Positions 12,528 to 23,889 of a DNA stretch of 64,000 bases are shown piece by piece (position 1 is the stretch's first letter; every line of letters begins with the position of its first letter). Source of the DNA: Gigaspora margarita (Eukaryota > Glomeromycota > Glomeromycetes > Diversisporales > Gigasporaceae); NCBI GenBank assembly GCA_009809945.1, contig WTPW01000333.1:66453-130452 (forward strand), in the 5' to 3' direction. The translations under genes were made by a program, and so were the position numbers. Below the pieces are notes generated by a model. The model was not told the DNA's origin, searched no databases, and was given only the letters and a program-made list of their open reading frames with translations.

Positions 12528-12716
12528 TATTGAACCAAGTTCTGGTCAAAATGAACTCAAAATGGCTCAATTTGAACCAAGTTCTGGTTCAAACGAGCCT
12601 GAAGTTATTCAAATTGAACAACTTTGGGTTTGTTTGAACCAGAACTTGGTTCAAATTGAGCTACTTTGGGTTCATTTTAACCATTTGGTTCAAAATGAAC
12701 TAATCTCTGGTTCAAT
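12528..12716. repeat. palindromic minisatellite, GAACCAAGTTCTGGTTC type
   Basis: Short self-complementary units (GAACCAAGTTCTGG, CCAGAACTTGGTTC, TTGAACC) are repeated in both orientations at the centre of the nested element. They have a higher G+C content than the surroundings. Confidence 0.75.
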
Positions 12717-13209
12717 AGAAAGAGGTCTTTTAGTGATCGCATATAGTCGCTACATAGTAAAGTCCAAATTTTATTATGTAATTGATCTTGCATGCTTAAG
12801 TAAATATGTTCAGAAGATCAAAATACATATTCTACAGTGCGCGAATCCTTTAATCAGCGACTATAATGCACAATCTTTAAAAGCTTATAAATAAAAAACT
12901 AAAGTAGTTATAAATCAAANCTCTTCATAGAATAATAAAATCAAACCTAANGAACAAAGTTATGAAGCNAATTTTTTAAATTACTTAGTATTTAATAGAG
13001 NTATTTCTTGTTAAAGTTAACCTAATTTATTAATTAAATTAAAAATTTGGCCGCTTTAATTTTGCCCAGAACTACTAATAATATTCTTAATTCTGCCCAA
13101 AATTATTAAATAAAAATATACTATAGTTAAATTTAATATTAAAAATTCTAATTCCTTTCTCTTTTTCTTTTCTTTTATCTTTTTTTTCTTTTTTTTCTTT
13201 TTATTCTTT

Positions 13210-13212
<3 letters not shown>

Positions 13213-13255
<43 letters not shown>

Positions 13256-13340
13256 ACTCTCTCTCACTCTCTCTCACTCTCTCTCACTCTCTCTCTTTCT
13301 CTCTCTCACTCTCTCTTACTCTCTCTCTCACTCTCTCTTA
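13213..13340. repeat. (CT)n microsatellite with CACT interruptions
   Basis: A long run of CT dinucleotides is interrupted at regular intervals by CACTCT, inside the nested inverted-repeat element. Confidence 0.95.
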
Positions 13341-14000
13341 TATATATTTCTAATTTAATATATACTTATATTAACCAATCATATTAGGTTATTTTTGTAT
13401 AACATGCCTCCAAATTTGGCCGCTATATTTATGACTTGTTGATTTAAGGGTTCGTGCACTGTACCAAATATTTATACAAATCGGAGAACTTTTTATTATT
13501 TAGCTTTTAATTTTTAAATATAATTTTTTAAAAAATTTTAATTTTTTTGTCAAACATAAAAGGTAAAAGTCAAATAATAAAAAGTTTTCCAATCTTGCTA
13601 AATATTTTACTGTATATGTATTTTGATCTTCCAAATAAGTTTACTTAAGCGATGATAATCGATTTGCATAGTAGAATTTGGACTTTACTATGTAGTAACT
13701 ATTATCGATCGTGAGGTAGTAGTTTAATTTGAACCTACTTCGGGTTCAAATCTTGATTGGTTATTATTGTTATGCGGATCTTGTGACCATGATTTCATGT
13801 AATCTAACTATTGGCCAAAATGCAACTATCTGAAAGTCACGTGATCTCTGTTTGTACTATGTCGAACGTGCCTGGGTCGGAAGGGTCAGAGGCCAGATGG
13901 GGGTAGCATTAACAAAAATAGGTGTGGCAATAACAGTTCCTAAAATATATTGCATACTATATATCTGATATGTCATATTAATTATATTATTCATATTGTT

Positions 14001-14291
14001 AGCGGTAAAGCTGTCAGAACTCGACGCAGCAACATCGCCGTCAAGACCGAAAACGTGACTAAGTCCTGAAACAATATAATAGAAGACCACGAAGCCAGGC
14101 CTCCAAAGAAAAACCCCAAGAAGTCCAAAGCTGCAGTAGAAGAAGAAGCTCCAAGTCCATGGAAGAAGAGAAGAACCAAAGCCCTAATAAACAAAAAAAA
14201 TAAAATAAAAAATACAAATAAAAGAAATGGGCTAAGTCACGATAAAAAAGAGAAGTATTCAAAATCGCGAAAAGGCTATGAAATTGCGTGA
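14001..14291 (+). pseudogene. Lys/Arg-rich coding relic, unidentified
   Basis: One frame reads about 97 codons with a single internal TGA (14067-14069). It starts R-T-R-R-S-N-I-A-V-K and later has P-P-K-K-N-P-K-K-S-K-A and P-W-K-K-R-R-T-K. The composition is basic, unlike the surrounding A/T noise, and the local G+C content is higher. The internal stop fits CGA to TGA. TATAAATA follows at about 14331 and AATAAA at about 14380, so one possibility is the end of a retroelement polyprotein followed by an LTR, but I found no paired LTR, primer-binding site or known motif. It could also be the last exon of a nuclear protein gene. The family is not recognised. Confidence 0.3.
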
Positions 14292-15955
14292 TGGGCTTAG
14301 ATTAGAATTCCCCCCACATGTAAAAAATTATTATAAATAGGGTTTGTTTTCACCCTTTAGAAGGAAGACAGTGCCTTTAATAAAGGACAAAAAAGATACG
14401 GAAAAACAAAAGACACAAAGTGCTTGAATAAGTGATTGTTTCGTTCGCTTTATCCACTTTATACTCAATACGCTTTGCCTTGCCAAATCAAATAGCCTCT
14501 TGCCATTGGGTATATCGTGAGGTCTTGTTTTGTTTTTGGTGGTTGGTGTTTGTCTGTCCCGTAATGTCAGCCCGGACTTCCGCCTTAGATAATATGTTAT
14601 TTAATGGATCGAAATAAATATAATTAATGTTTTAACTGCACTTAAAAATCCAAGCGAATCATATAGCCAAATTTAAATATTGGATAACTCATAATTTTAA
14701 ATTTATTTATGTTGATATAATTAAAAAACTTCAACAATTAAGCTAATTGAAAATAACCAAGTTTATTTTATTAAAAATTTTATAATTTGTTCTGTGCGAT
14801 TTGTTCTGTGCACTAAGTAACGAGCAAGACAAAATAGTCAAGACAAAACCTTGTGAAAGATTTTTTTTACTTGTTTATGCTTTTTTTAATGTTAATAAAA
14901 TTTTAACATGCAATTAAAGATTTTTAAAAGCACATTAGCCCTAGAAATTATGAAACCGTCAATTCGGATATTAATTCAAGTCAAACAGATATCACATTTT
15001 GCAAGAAAAAAAAGAGTGGCAGGATTAAAAGAAGTTATTTACTATGTACAAGATGATGTGAGTGCGTTCTATGTGGTAATGTAAAAATTATTCAAATTTT
15101 TTAATCATGAGAATTTTTTACTGTTGTGCTTTTTTTTTATTGATTTGCGATTTATTTATTTAAATTTATAAAACTTTTTAATATAACTGTAATTTAAGCA
15201 AATCTATGTTTTTTTTTTTTTAATTTCTTTATATAAAATTTTATGTCACTTTTTATTTATACAAATGAACATTTATGATTGAGAAATAATGTACGTCGTT
15301 TAAAAATTTAAGACAGTTCAATTTAAAATCAACCTAAATTGTAAAATGACGCAGAACACGTCATTAACCACAAAATACACTAAAGCGCATCATCTAACTA
15401 AAACATAGATTATTAAACCATGCTAAATTAAAATTATATTGCGAATATATGTTCTCACCATTATGAACTATACCATAAACTGGAAAAAGAGAGGTAACCC
15501 ATAATATCTTATAAAACAGAAAAAAATATAGCGCACCAAAAAGTTGAACGGAATCATCCCCCCACATTTCATGTGACCGTACAGGTATAATTAAAACCCA
15601 ATTATGACGAAATAATTGCAATTTATCAATTTAATTCACTATACTATGTAGAGCACTACCCGATTTTGTTAAACATCAACACCTGAAGAACAGTTAACTC
15701 TGATAATCGCATCACTGAAATTCTGCTTGACGTTATTTGTTTACTATTACTAACACCTATACCTTAACTAATTTAGGCCAAATTTTTAGTATCTGGTATA
15801 ATTATCAAGAAAATATCGCCGAGTTAAATGTTCATAAATCTACCAAATTACATGGACTGTATTTACTGTAAATCACGTGTTTTGTTTTTTCTTTCGACAG
15901 TCTGTGCAAAGTCACAAAACTTATATTTTTGAGACTCCTGCACTTACTTTTTTGA
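14292..15955. other. gene-free stretch, possible solo-LTR-like segment
   Basis: 14300-14600 is less A+T-rich than its neighbours and carries TATAAATA then AATAAA, an arrangement seen in LTRs, but no boundary or second copy was found. From 14600 to 15955 I see only A/T-rich sequence with T runs and no supported gene. Confidence 0.35.
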
Positions 15956-16091
15956 TACTCCTAGATGTACCCTATATACTTTTTTGATACTATCATCACG
16001 TGATAATTGACACAACAAATAGCGATTTGACATAACATAGCACGATCTTTAGTCAAAAATTGCCTGTTATTCAAAAATCCCGTACAAGAAA

Positions 16092-16912
16092 TAGTGTTCT
16101 GACCCGTCACAAAAATCCCAACCCGGGTCACCCGCAGGTGGGTCACCCGGATGACCCAGGTGAACACTAGGTAATAGAAAAATTCTGCTACGGGTCACCC
16201 ACGAGTGGGTCACCTGGGTGACCCGGTAAACACTAGGTAATAGAAAAATTCTGCTACGGGTCACCCGCGGGCGAGTCACCCGGGTGACCCAGGTGAACAC
16301 TAGGTATAGTGTTCTGACCCGTCACAAAAATCCCAACCCGAATGACCCGAGTAAACACTAGGTAATAGAAAAATTCTGCTACGGGTCACCCGGGTCACCC
16401 GGGTGAACACTAGAATATTGATAGATAAAATTGGTAAGCTTAATAATATTTCAACAAATTTAAGCAAATCTTTATTAATTAATCAAAGCATTTCTAATTT
16501 AACATTAGATCTGCTCAGTATGTATGACTATCGTGTAAGTAGCAAAGCATAACAGGTATAGACGGCTCGTGCCAGAATTTAGAAAATGCGCACAGCCACA
16601 AAGTTATTCATATGACATTAAAGTACCCATTATACACGTGATGTTAATGCGCATCAAATGATCAATTTGAATACGCCATCCAATAAGATTCAAGATTTTG
16701 TAAACAAAAGTTTGCCTGTTAACTATACACTTCGTACTTCGTACTATGTTCCTGGTACCCATACAGGTCACCCATGTGGGTGACTTGCAGGTTGACCCAC
16801 GGGTGACCCGTGGGTCACCCGCGGGTTGACCACCTGGGTGGCCATAATTCAACTTGGGTCACCCGCCCACCTGCAGGTGACCCAGGTGAGACTTACCCAG
16901 GTCAGAACACTA
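16092..16912. mobile_element. hAT-like non-autonomous transposon, 821 bp, 8-bp target duplication
   Basis: Ends are TAGTGTTCTGACCCG on the left and, read inward from the right, TAGTGTTCTGACCTGGG. The 8-bp direct repeat ACAAGAAA flanks it exactly (16084-16091, 16913-16920). An 8-bp duplication and short TIRs starting TAGTG fit the hAT superfamily. No transposase is encoded. Between two GC-rich palindromic arrays is an A/T-rich part with an open stretch (about 16427-16553) that looks coding-like (D-K-I-G-K-L-N-N-I-S-T-N-L-S-K) and may be captured host sequence, but I do not recognise it. Confidence 0.85.
16137..16412. repeat. GC-rich palindromic minisatellite (GGGTCACCCGGGTGACCC core)
   Basis: About four tandem units of roughly 67 bp. 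Each has a palindromic GGGTCACCC...GGGTGACCC part, then GAACACTAGGTAATAGAAAA, then TTCTGCTACG. One unit contains an internal copy of the element end (TAGTGTTCTGACCCG, about 16308). A second palindromic block with the same core lies at about 16765-16905. The G+C content contrasts strongly with the flanks. Tandem frames such as T-W-V-T-R-V-T are translations of the repeat. Confidence 0.9.
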
Positions 16913-17496
16913 ACAAGAAACAAACTTTATGAGAATTTTTTTAAAATCTAACCTTAAATAAAATTACGCTAAAAGTTTTTTAAAAGCGTGGATCTTAATG
17001 ATATACTGTATTTAAAATATTTATTACATGGATAGTGTTTTTCTAAAAATTTTATTTATCTTTTTAAAAAAGCGTTACATTTAATATAGATTTATTCTTT
17101 TTTTAAGAAAACTCATCATATAAATATCGTTTTAAAAATAAATATAATCTTTGTTAAAAACCTGTGCAACCAGGTCATAACTAAAAAGTTTAAAAATAAA
17201 GATATTATAAAGCGTGCTAAACTTTTTAAAAACAGTAAATTTTATTCGTGGACCATGCAACCAAGTTATTTATTAAACCTATGTGGGTTGTTCTTTATAG
17301 AAAAGTTATAATATTTATTATATGACATTTTTTTAATAGTTTATTGTCATTAGGGTCAGGTTTGTAATTAGAGTTAAAGTTAGTGCAATTTTAAAAAGCT
17401 TGCCAGTAATGGTCATCTTCACGTGATATCAGCATCAAAAAAGTATATAAATTTTGGGGTACACTAGGAGTATTTAGATATTTGAGAGAGGAGTCA

Positions 17497-17733
17497 ATAG
17501 AATCGCACCATATTTTTTCTAAGTAAATTGCTTTAAAACTTTAAACAAGAATAACTGAACAACAACTTATATAATTAAATTTAATAAAAAATTTTTTACA
17601 CCAATTCTAAAAATAAAAATTCATAGAATTTATTTAAAAAAATTTTTACTAAATTTGGTTAAATTTTTGCTAAGTTATTTTTGTTTGAAGATTCAAAAAA
17701 TTTCATTAAAAAAATATGGTGCATTTCTACTAG
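17497..17733. repeat. inverted-repeat element related to the one at 11529-11776
   Basis: Left arm TAGAATCGCACCATATTTTT; the right arm, on the other strand, gives TAGAAATGCACCATATTTTT. The inner A/T-rich segments are also complementary. The left interior (TTTTTTCTAAGTAAA...CTTTAAA) matches the MITE at 11529-11776. Confidence 0.65.
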
Positions 17734-18528
17734 CGGATGAGCGATTAACCGATAAAGACTGACTGATGACTGACTGAACTCATCCCTAATCACAGATAAT
17801 GTGGGTTAGTGTCTTGAATTATATTTCTTACTAAGTCAGCACAACTAATTAATGAATAAAATAAAAAAAAAATCCATGAGATTATTTAATAAATAGTAAA
17901 AAAGAAAAATAAAAATGAATACTAATTTTATAAGCTTTAATTTAAAAAAAAAATTGATAATTTGCTCTGAATACTACAGTATTAATCAGTTTACTGTCAC
18001 ATTTTAAGTATCATATAACTTGCTAGTATACATGTCTTGTGAATGTATTGGTTTAATCGTCTATAGTTTAATCTTATTAGCTTTCAAAATTGTTTTTTAA
18101 TTTCATTATCACTTTTCCTATTCATATTAATGAGTAATTATTTCAATAATTTCTGTTGCAATAGGTCATTTGTCAATATCATTATCCATATATTTAATAG
18201 CTAATTTATAAAACAATCAGATCCTAAACATTCAAGCCTTATTCCATTGATAATTCTTAATGCAAGATAACTATTAAAAAAGTTCATAAAATGCTCTTTG
18301 TCCAGTTGAAATCTTAGTCCTGACTGTTAATATACGTATACATCGTCACAACGTATATTCTTACGTACATATATAGGTACCTGATAGTGTTTTCAAAAAA
18401 ATCCTAAGTCATTTTTTTCACTGCAGTGCTTAGTTATAATGAGAATGCTAAAATAATGTCTGTAATTATTCCATAGCATTGATTTCAATTAACCTAAATA
18501 TTAAATCCTTAAAATATTGCAGACCGTA
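17734..18528. other. A+T-rich spacer before the LINE 3' end
   Basis: No gene or clear repeat was seen. It lies between the inverted-repeat cluster and the poly(A) tail (poly-T on this strand) of the LINE. Confidence 0.5.
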
Positions 18529-18790
18529 TTTATTTTTTTTATTTTTTTTTTTTTTTAAAGAGAGTTCTTTCCTCTATATCTTTTATTCATAGTAAATATT
18601 AATTTTACAATTGCTAGTATACTATATATTAATGAGATAGGGGTAAGAGCTAGTTTACTCTCGACCAAATCTTTGCTTGTTTGGTCGAAGATCTCTAGTC
18701 TGTGGTTAAGTTTTGTAAGGATGTTTGTCCGTAAGTAATGTATTTAATTGCTTTGTTCTCCAAATATTGAGGGGTTAACGGTATCGTCAG

Positions 18791-21700
18791 TCATAGTGTT
18801 GGAGTTTCTAGTTGTTGTGGGATAGGCATGACTTCGGAGTGTCTTGATGCGCGTGAAGGAAGCCAAATTGTTTTGTAGATCATTTCAATTATGAGGTAGT
18901 GTAGGTACGGTGTGTATTTTTTATGTTGGTATAGAGAGGATACTGGAAGCAATGTGAAGTTAGTAATAATTCCTAGGGGAGCTTTTTTATTTATATGTAG
19001 ATTTTTGAAAGAATTGCATAAAGTTTTCTGGACGGTATAATGGTGTTTCAATTTCATTTGAGATTCTTGTAAGTATTTTACGTATTTCTGTAGTCCAATT
19101 GATGTGATTAGCAACGCAAATTAGCAGTTGTGCAATGTCTTCCGGTTCTGCATAACAACAGGGGCAAAGGTAATTCTTGTATTTCTTTTGGTCANNGAAG
19201 TGGAGTAGTAGGAATGTGGGTAATTCTTCCAAGATTAGTTTAACTTTGAAATTTTTTAAATTCGAAGCTGACGGGTGAGTATAAAGAGCAGAAGGCTTGT
19301 CTTGGAATGATAGTGCATTTAGGGTTAAGTCCCATTGTACATTCCCTAGATAGGAGTGCCATAGGTTGATCCTTTGTTGGTTGAACCACTGGAGGACGTT
19401 TGTGATTTTTTTTGTTTGTTTAATTATTGTTTTTATCTGTGAGGTAATCGGGAACCTGAATAGTTCTGGGGTATAGTTATTGTATGTAAAGTGTTGGGGG
19501 GTGATATCGACAGAAAAGATTTTTTGCGGGTGGTCTAATTTTATGTCTTTGTTCAGTTCCAGTGCAATGTTGTGATCCAAAGTTAGTCCTTTGAATATTC
19601 GAAATAGTGATGGGTATTCTCCTTTGTTTAGTTGATATAGATTGTATGCTTCCGTATTTATTATCTTGTGTAGTATTGTAATTGTATAGTTATGGTCTGT
19701 AATTATCTTTAGTTTGGTTTTTTTCCTATTGTTGTAATTAAGAAGGTGATTAGTGATATTATAGTGTGTAACTTCAAGGGTCAAGTTTTGTTCGACCATC
19801 TGTATTTTCTATTTGTTTTCCCCTGTCAGAAGATCGCTATATATTTTTGTTTGTCGTGATCGAGTTTTTCTTTTCTTATTGTAATAAAGATTTCTAATGT
19901 TTCTTTCTTGAAATGAGCAGAGGTTAGAGTTCCCAGAGATCGATTGGGGGATTATCAAATACTGTTAAGGGTCTGATAAGTTTATTGTTGGCAAGGTTAC
20001 TATTATTGTTTTCCTTTCTTGGTTTGATCTGTATTTGTGTCCAGTTATCTATTGCTCTGTGGATGTCATCCATGTTGCCGTGTATTTGGAAGTTACTGTC
20101 AATTTGTAATTTGAATGTTGTTGCTTTTATACGAAAGTAGCATTGTTTATTTGCGATTGTGGGGTCTTTAATGGAGCATCCTTTACAGGGTATTACTTTG
20201 TCGTGTGTGTTGTTTATGATATAGTATTTTGCGTTGGGGTTGTTGGTAGCGGGGTTATGTAGCTTTGCGATTTGTTTATCAAGGGTTATGATCCAGATTC
20301 CCTTCTTGTTGATTTTTGTTATTGGTCTTGGAGTAATTGTGAAGGGGTTTGGTTGTATTATAGGTGAGGAGGGGCTTGTTGTTCCAGCGATTAGATCTTG
20401 TAGTACTTCGAGCCATTTTGGGGTATGCCCTCTTGGGATTTTATCGATCGTGTGGTGAATTTCTTTCCAAGTTAGGAATTTCCTGTTCTTGTAGTCTAGA
20501 AGTTGTTCGATGTAGCAGATGTTGTGGGTATTCAATTTCCCTTTAAGCCATTGACTTTTGGGGTGGTTTGTTAGTATTTGGTTTATCGTAGTTCCTACTG
20601 CTTCTTTAGGTATTGGCTAGTTGTTGAGTAGTCTTGTCCAACGAAAGCCAATGGACAGTGCTGCCAATATTGATTGAGCAGTGTGGGTATTGTTTTGTTT
20701 GTGTGGGAAGACGGGTTTTTCAATTAGTATGGATATATTGGTGTTTGCTGAGTCTTGTAGTTGTTGAAGTCGTAGTTTTAGATATGAGTGCTCAAAATCT
20801 TTATGGTTGAGGTTTTTCGATATTATTGTGGCCAGGGTAGAATTATGTAATTGTATTATATTATCTAGGGCATATATTTCTGGGTTGAGAATAAATGAGT
20901 TTGGTACTCCTCGCGCAAGGCCTCCTTTGTGTTTTATTATATTGATGCAGGTACAGTGTATTCGGTGCAAGTGTGATAACTTTAAGTAGCCCGAGTGAAG
21001 TCGGTATTGAAAATGTGGGAAGATAACTCAGTTTATTATATATATAGCTTGTTTTTCTGTAATTTTTGCGTAGCTAATCTTTTTTAAGTTGGAAGTAATT
21101 TCTGTTATAATTTGTCTTTGTACGTGGCTTAGTGTTTTATTTGTGATAAACCATGTCCCTAGGTATTTTAGTGGGTTGTTTTTTCCAGGGCTTCAATCCT
21201 AGTTCCTTCAAATTCTATTGTTGGGCATTCCACAAGGGTCGAGTTGGTGATTAAGTAGGATTTATTTGGGTTTACACTTATATTATTGTAGTGGTAGTAG
21301 GAAGAAGCTATATTAGTTATATCAGTAAGTGCGTCTTTGCTATTTGCGATCCACAAGGAGTCATCCATATATGCCATTACTGCTGTGCGGATTGTATGGG
21401 GCGGGTTCATAGGTAAGGTGCTAACGTATCCTAGGTTGGATCAGTGAATTCGCGATATTAGGGGGTCGTAGTATATTTTCTATAGGAGAGGGGAGAAAAC
21501 CTCTCCTTGGTCAATTCCATCAAGGACTTTGTAGGGTTGAGTTAGACCACAATCAGTGATGACTCTGTTCTGTCTATTTGATAAGAGGAAGGTTAGTAAG
21601 TCAATTATTTTTTTTGGTATCTTTATTTGAATCATTGCTTGTTCTAGGGTCGGGACGTGGACCTAGTCGAATGCCCTAGACATGTCTTGTGCCAGGACCC

Positions 21701-23737
21701 ATATTTCTTTGTTGTTTGTATTTGCATCTTCTAACATATGGGTAAGGTTGGAGATTGGTTGTATGGTCGACTGTCCTGGGAAGGCTGCAAAATTGTAAGG
21801 TGATAAGACTTCATATCTCATAATAGGGTGGTGAGTCTATTATTAATTATTTTGGTAAAAATTTTTCGTGTATGTTCGATCAAGGTTATTGGTCTAGTTG
21901 TGTTTAGGTCGTAGTTGTATTGTTTTTTCTTTGGGATAAGCCAGATATTGGCATTCAGCCACTGATCTGGTATAGTGTTGGTTGAAAGACAAGCATTGAG
22001 TATTTTCAGTAAATAGGTGAGGGCGAGGGGGGTAGGTGTTGTAGAACCTCATTAGGTATTGCAGAAGGGCCAGTGCTTTGTCTTTTGGGGATTTTGAGAT
22101 CATGTCAGTCAGTTCTTCTATTGTGATTTCTTCTGTTACATTGCTGTAGATGTTGGGATCTACATGTTTCAAAGGAAGGTAATCTCCTTCCCATTCTGCT
22201 TTGTAACTTGTATCGCTAGGGTTGTGTTTGGTCCAAATTTTTGAGTGCCGGCGGATGTGTTCCAGGATAACTTTTCTTTCTGATAAAATTTTGTCTGGGA
22301 GGATGATTTTATCTGTATGGACTGGATCAGTTTTTCTTTGTAGTATAGAGTCTAACATTCTGCTTGTGTTATCTCTAAAGTCCTGATAGCACCGGTTTAT
22401 ATAGAAGTTGATATTGTTGCTTAGTTCCTGTCGCTTTTCTTGGTTTTGGCTTACCCAAATGGTATTTTTTATGTCTTTTAGGGAGCAGACAGTTTCTTCT
22501 AGCTATTGTTCGTGTATGGAGGTTTCTGTGATTTCTGCTATACTAATATCTGTTAGTTTTGAGATTTTTCTTATCATTTTATTTAGGACTTCAAGTAGTG
22601 TATTTTCCTTTTGGGTTATTTTATGTAGCAGTTTGTTCATTGTCTTGAGCGCTATGTGGAGCTTAGTAGCTCTTAGAGAGAGTGCAAAATACTGTTTTGG
22701 ATTTGTAAAGATAAATGGAATCTTTCTGTTAATCATTGTTTTTATTTCGATGGACCAGAAACACTAGGCCGAGTTTAGTTCTTTTTGATTTGTTAGTCTC
22801 TTATCAAGGGTTTTTTCTTTGAATCTTTTATTCAGTTCTTCTGTAAAAGAGTCCCATTCTTCCCTAGTCATTTTGGAGAATTGATATATTTTCTGCTTCC
22901 GTTTTTTGTTTCTTTTCTTTTTGTGTTCTTGTGATAAGATGTCAGTGTGCCAGGTTATAGTGATGATATAATGATCACTGCCTGAAATGTATTTCGCATT
23001 TGTAATAATCGGTTGTTCCAAATCCATTAATAGGTCTGGTAGCACCATATGTCATCGATCTGACTGTCTGTCAATGGTCCCAACCATGTAGGTTCTGTTA
23101 TACAGTGGAAATCCAAAGTACTTATAGCCCCCATCGAGTTTAGATCTTTGAATATTTGTGTTTTTTTATTCTGGTATTGGTTGGAGTTAAAGTCTCCCAT
23201 TAGTATGACATGCCAGTTCCAGTTTTTCACTTCTCTAAACCATTTAGAGGTTTCTGTTTGTGTTTTGATTGAAAGGTCCTGATGGTTGGAAGGAAGGTAA
23301 ATGGAGATAATTCTTGTTTTGTTATTTCTGGTAAGGAACAAGTCCACCATTATTGCAGTTCTTGGAAGGGTCTTTATATTGTGTATATGAGATTGCAGGT
23401 GATGGCATATCATGAGTGCTGCTCCCAAGCTAGCCTCTCTTTGGTGGTTTTTGTATGTTATGAAATTTGACGTGTATATATTGTATAAAGGGTTGGATAG
23501 TCCAATTGTATGCTTCTCTGTTAATTTGGTTTCTGACAAGGCAATGATATGTAGATTTGCTTCTGCACAAAATTCGATCCATTCTTGTAGTTTTGTGCTT
23601 CTAGATAAGCCTCTGATATTGTGGGTAGCTATGTTGACTCCTTCTTTGAATGAGAAGGTAAATCTATTGTATGGTGTGTTGTCTGCGGAGTCATTATTTA
23701 TTTCTCCCAGCAATTCTTCGTTATTAGTATTTGTATT
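18791..23737 (-). pseudogene. LINE ORF2: endonuclease and reverse transcriptase, broken
   Basis: The frame opens after TAA at 23738-23740. The apurinic-type endonuclease (EEP) spans about 23640-22960: N-I-A-T-H-N-I-R-G-L, A-L-S-E-T-K-L, I-L-M-G-D-F-N-S and S-D-H-Y-I-I supply the family's catalytic Asn, Glu, Asp/Asn and Asp-His positions. The reverse transcriptase follows from about 22360: R-P-I-T-L-I-E-H-T-R-K-I-F (about 21905), D-G-I-D-Q-G-E-V-F-S-P (about 21525-21490) and the catalytic A-Y-M-D-D-S-L-W-I-A (about 21360). The C-terminal part has C-P-C-C-Y-A-E-P-E-D near 19165, a probable zinc-binding site, and ends at TGA 18791-18793. Stops and frameshifts occur throughout (for example TAG in L-L-*-K-I near 21480, where Trp is expected), so no active enzyme is made. 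Confidence 0.85.
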
Positions 23738-23889
23738 TTATCAGAGTTGTTTGTGTTTGGATGGTTAGCGCTTTGTTCTATATTAAGATCATAAGTAACA
23801 TTAGTAGAGAATAAGTTGTTAATATTTAAGTTAGGACTAACTGTGCTTGAGGAAGACTAGCTTCTTTCTTCTATGTCTTCGCTCATTAG

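Larger units (their letters stand above)
11923..13941. mobile_element. large nested inverted-repeat element, arms about 0.5 kb
   Basis: The outer arms (about 11923-12430 and 13445-13941) are reverse complements: both carry ACTGTTATTGCCAC at the ends and then CTGACCCTTCCGACCC. Inside lies a second inverted pair built on the module ACATAGTAAAGTCCAAATT, at about 12155 and 12740 on the plus strand and at about 12500 and 13695 on the minus strand. An A/T-rich direct repeat close to AAAATATA flanks the element (about 11914-11922 and 13942-13950), so the duplication is about 8-9 bp. No transposase frame was seen. The 110-codon frame at 12562 is a translation of the GAACCAAGTTCTGG repeats. Confidence 0.75.
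15956..17472. mobile_element. outer inverted-repeat element interrupted by a hAT-like insertion
   Basis: Left end TACTCCTAGATGTACCC, followed by TATATACTTTTTTGAT and ATCACGTGA. The right end on the other strand gives TACTCCTAGTGTACCCC, TATATACTTTTTTGAT and ATCACGTGA in the same order. Arms are about 55-60 bp. No clean target duplication was seen. The hAT-like element at 16092-16912 lies inside, so this element inserted first. No transposase was seen. Confidence 0.65.

Noticed and set aside
12562..12894. 110-codon frame rich in Glu-Pro-Ser-Ser-Gly-Ser
   Set aside because: Translation of the GAACCAAGTTCTGG minisatellite.
13100..13760. tRNA-like B-box GGTTCAAATC
   Set aside because: No matching A box or cloverleaf; the motif belongs to the repeat element.
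15961..16852. Minus-strand frames with Thr-Trp-Val-Thr-Arg repeats
   Set aside because: Translations of the GGGTCACCCG satellite.
20234..20989. Plus-strand frames of 60-74 codons
   Set aside because: Shadows of the minus-strand LINE ORF2.
23282..23768. Plus-strand frames of 62 and 118 codons
   Set aside because: Shadows of the LINE endonuclease on the other strand.
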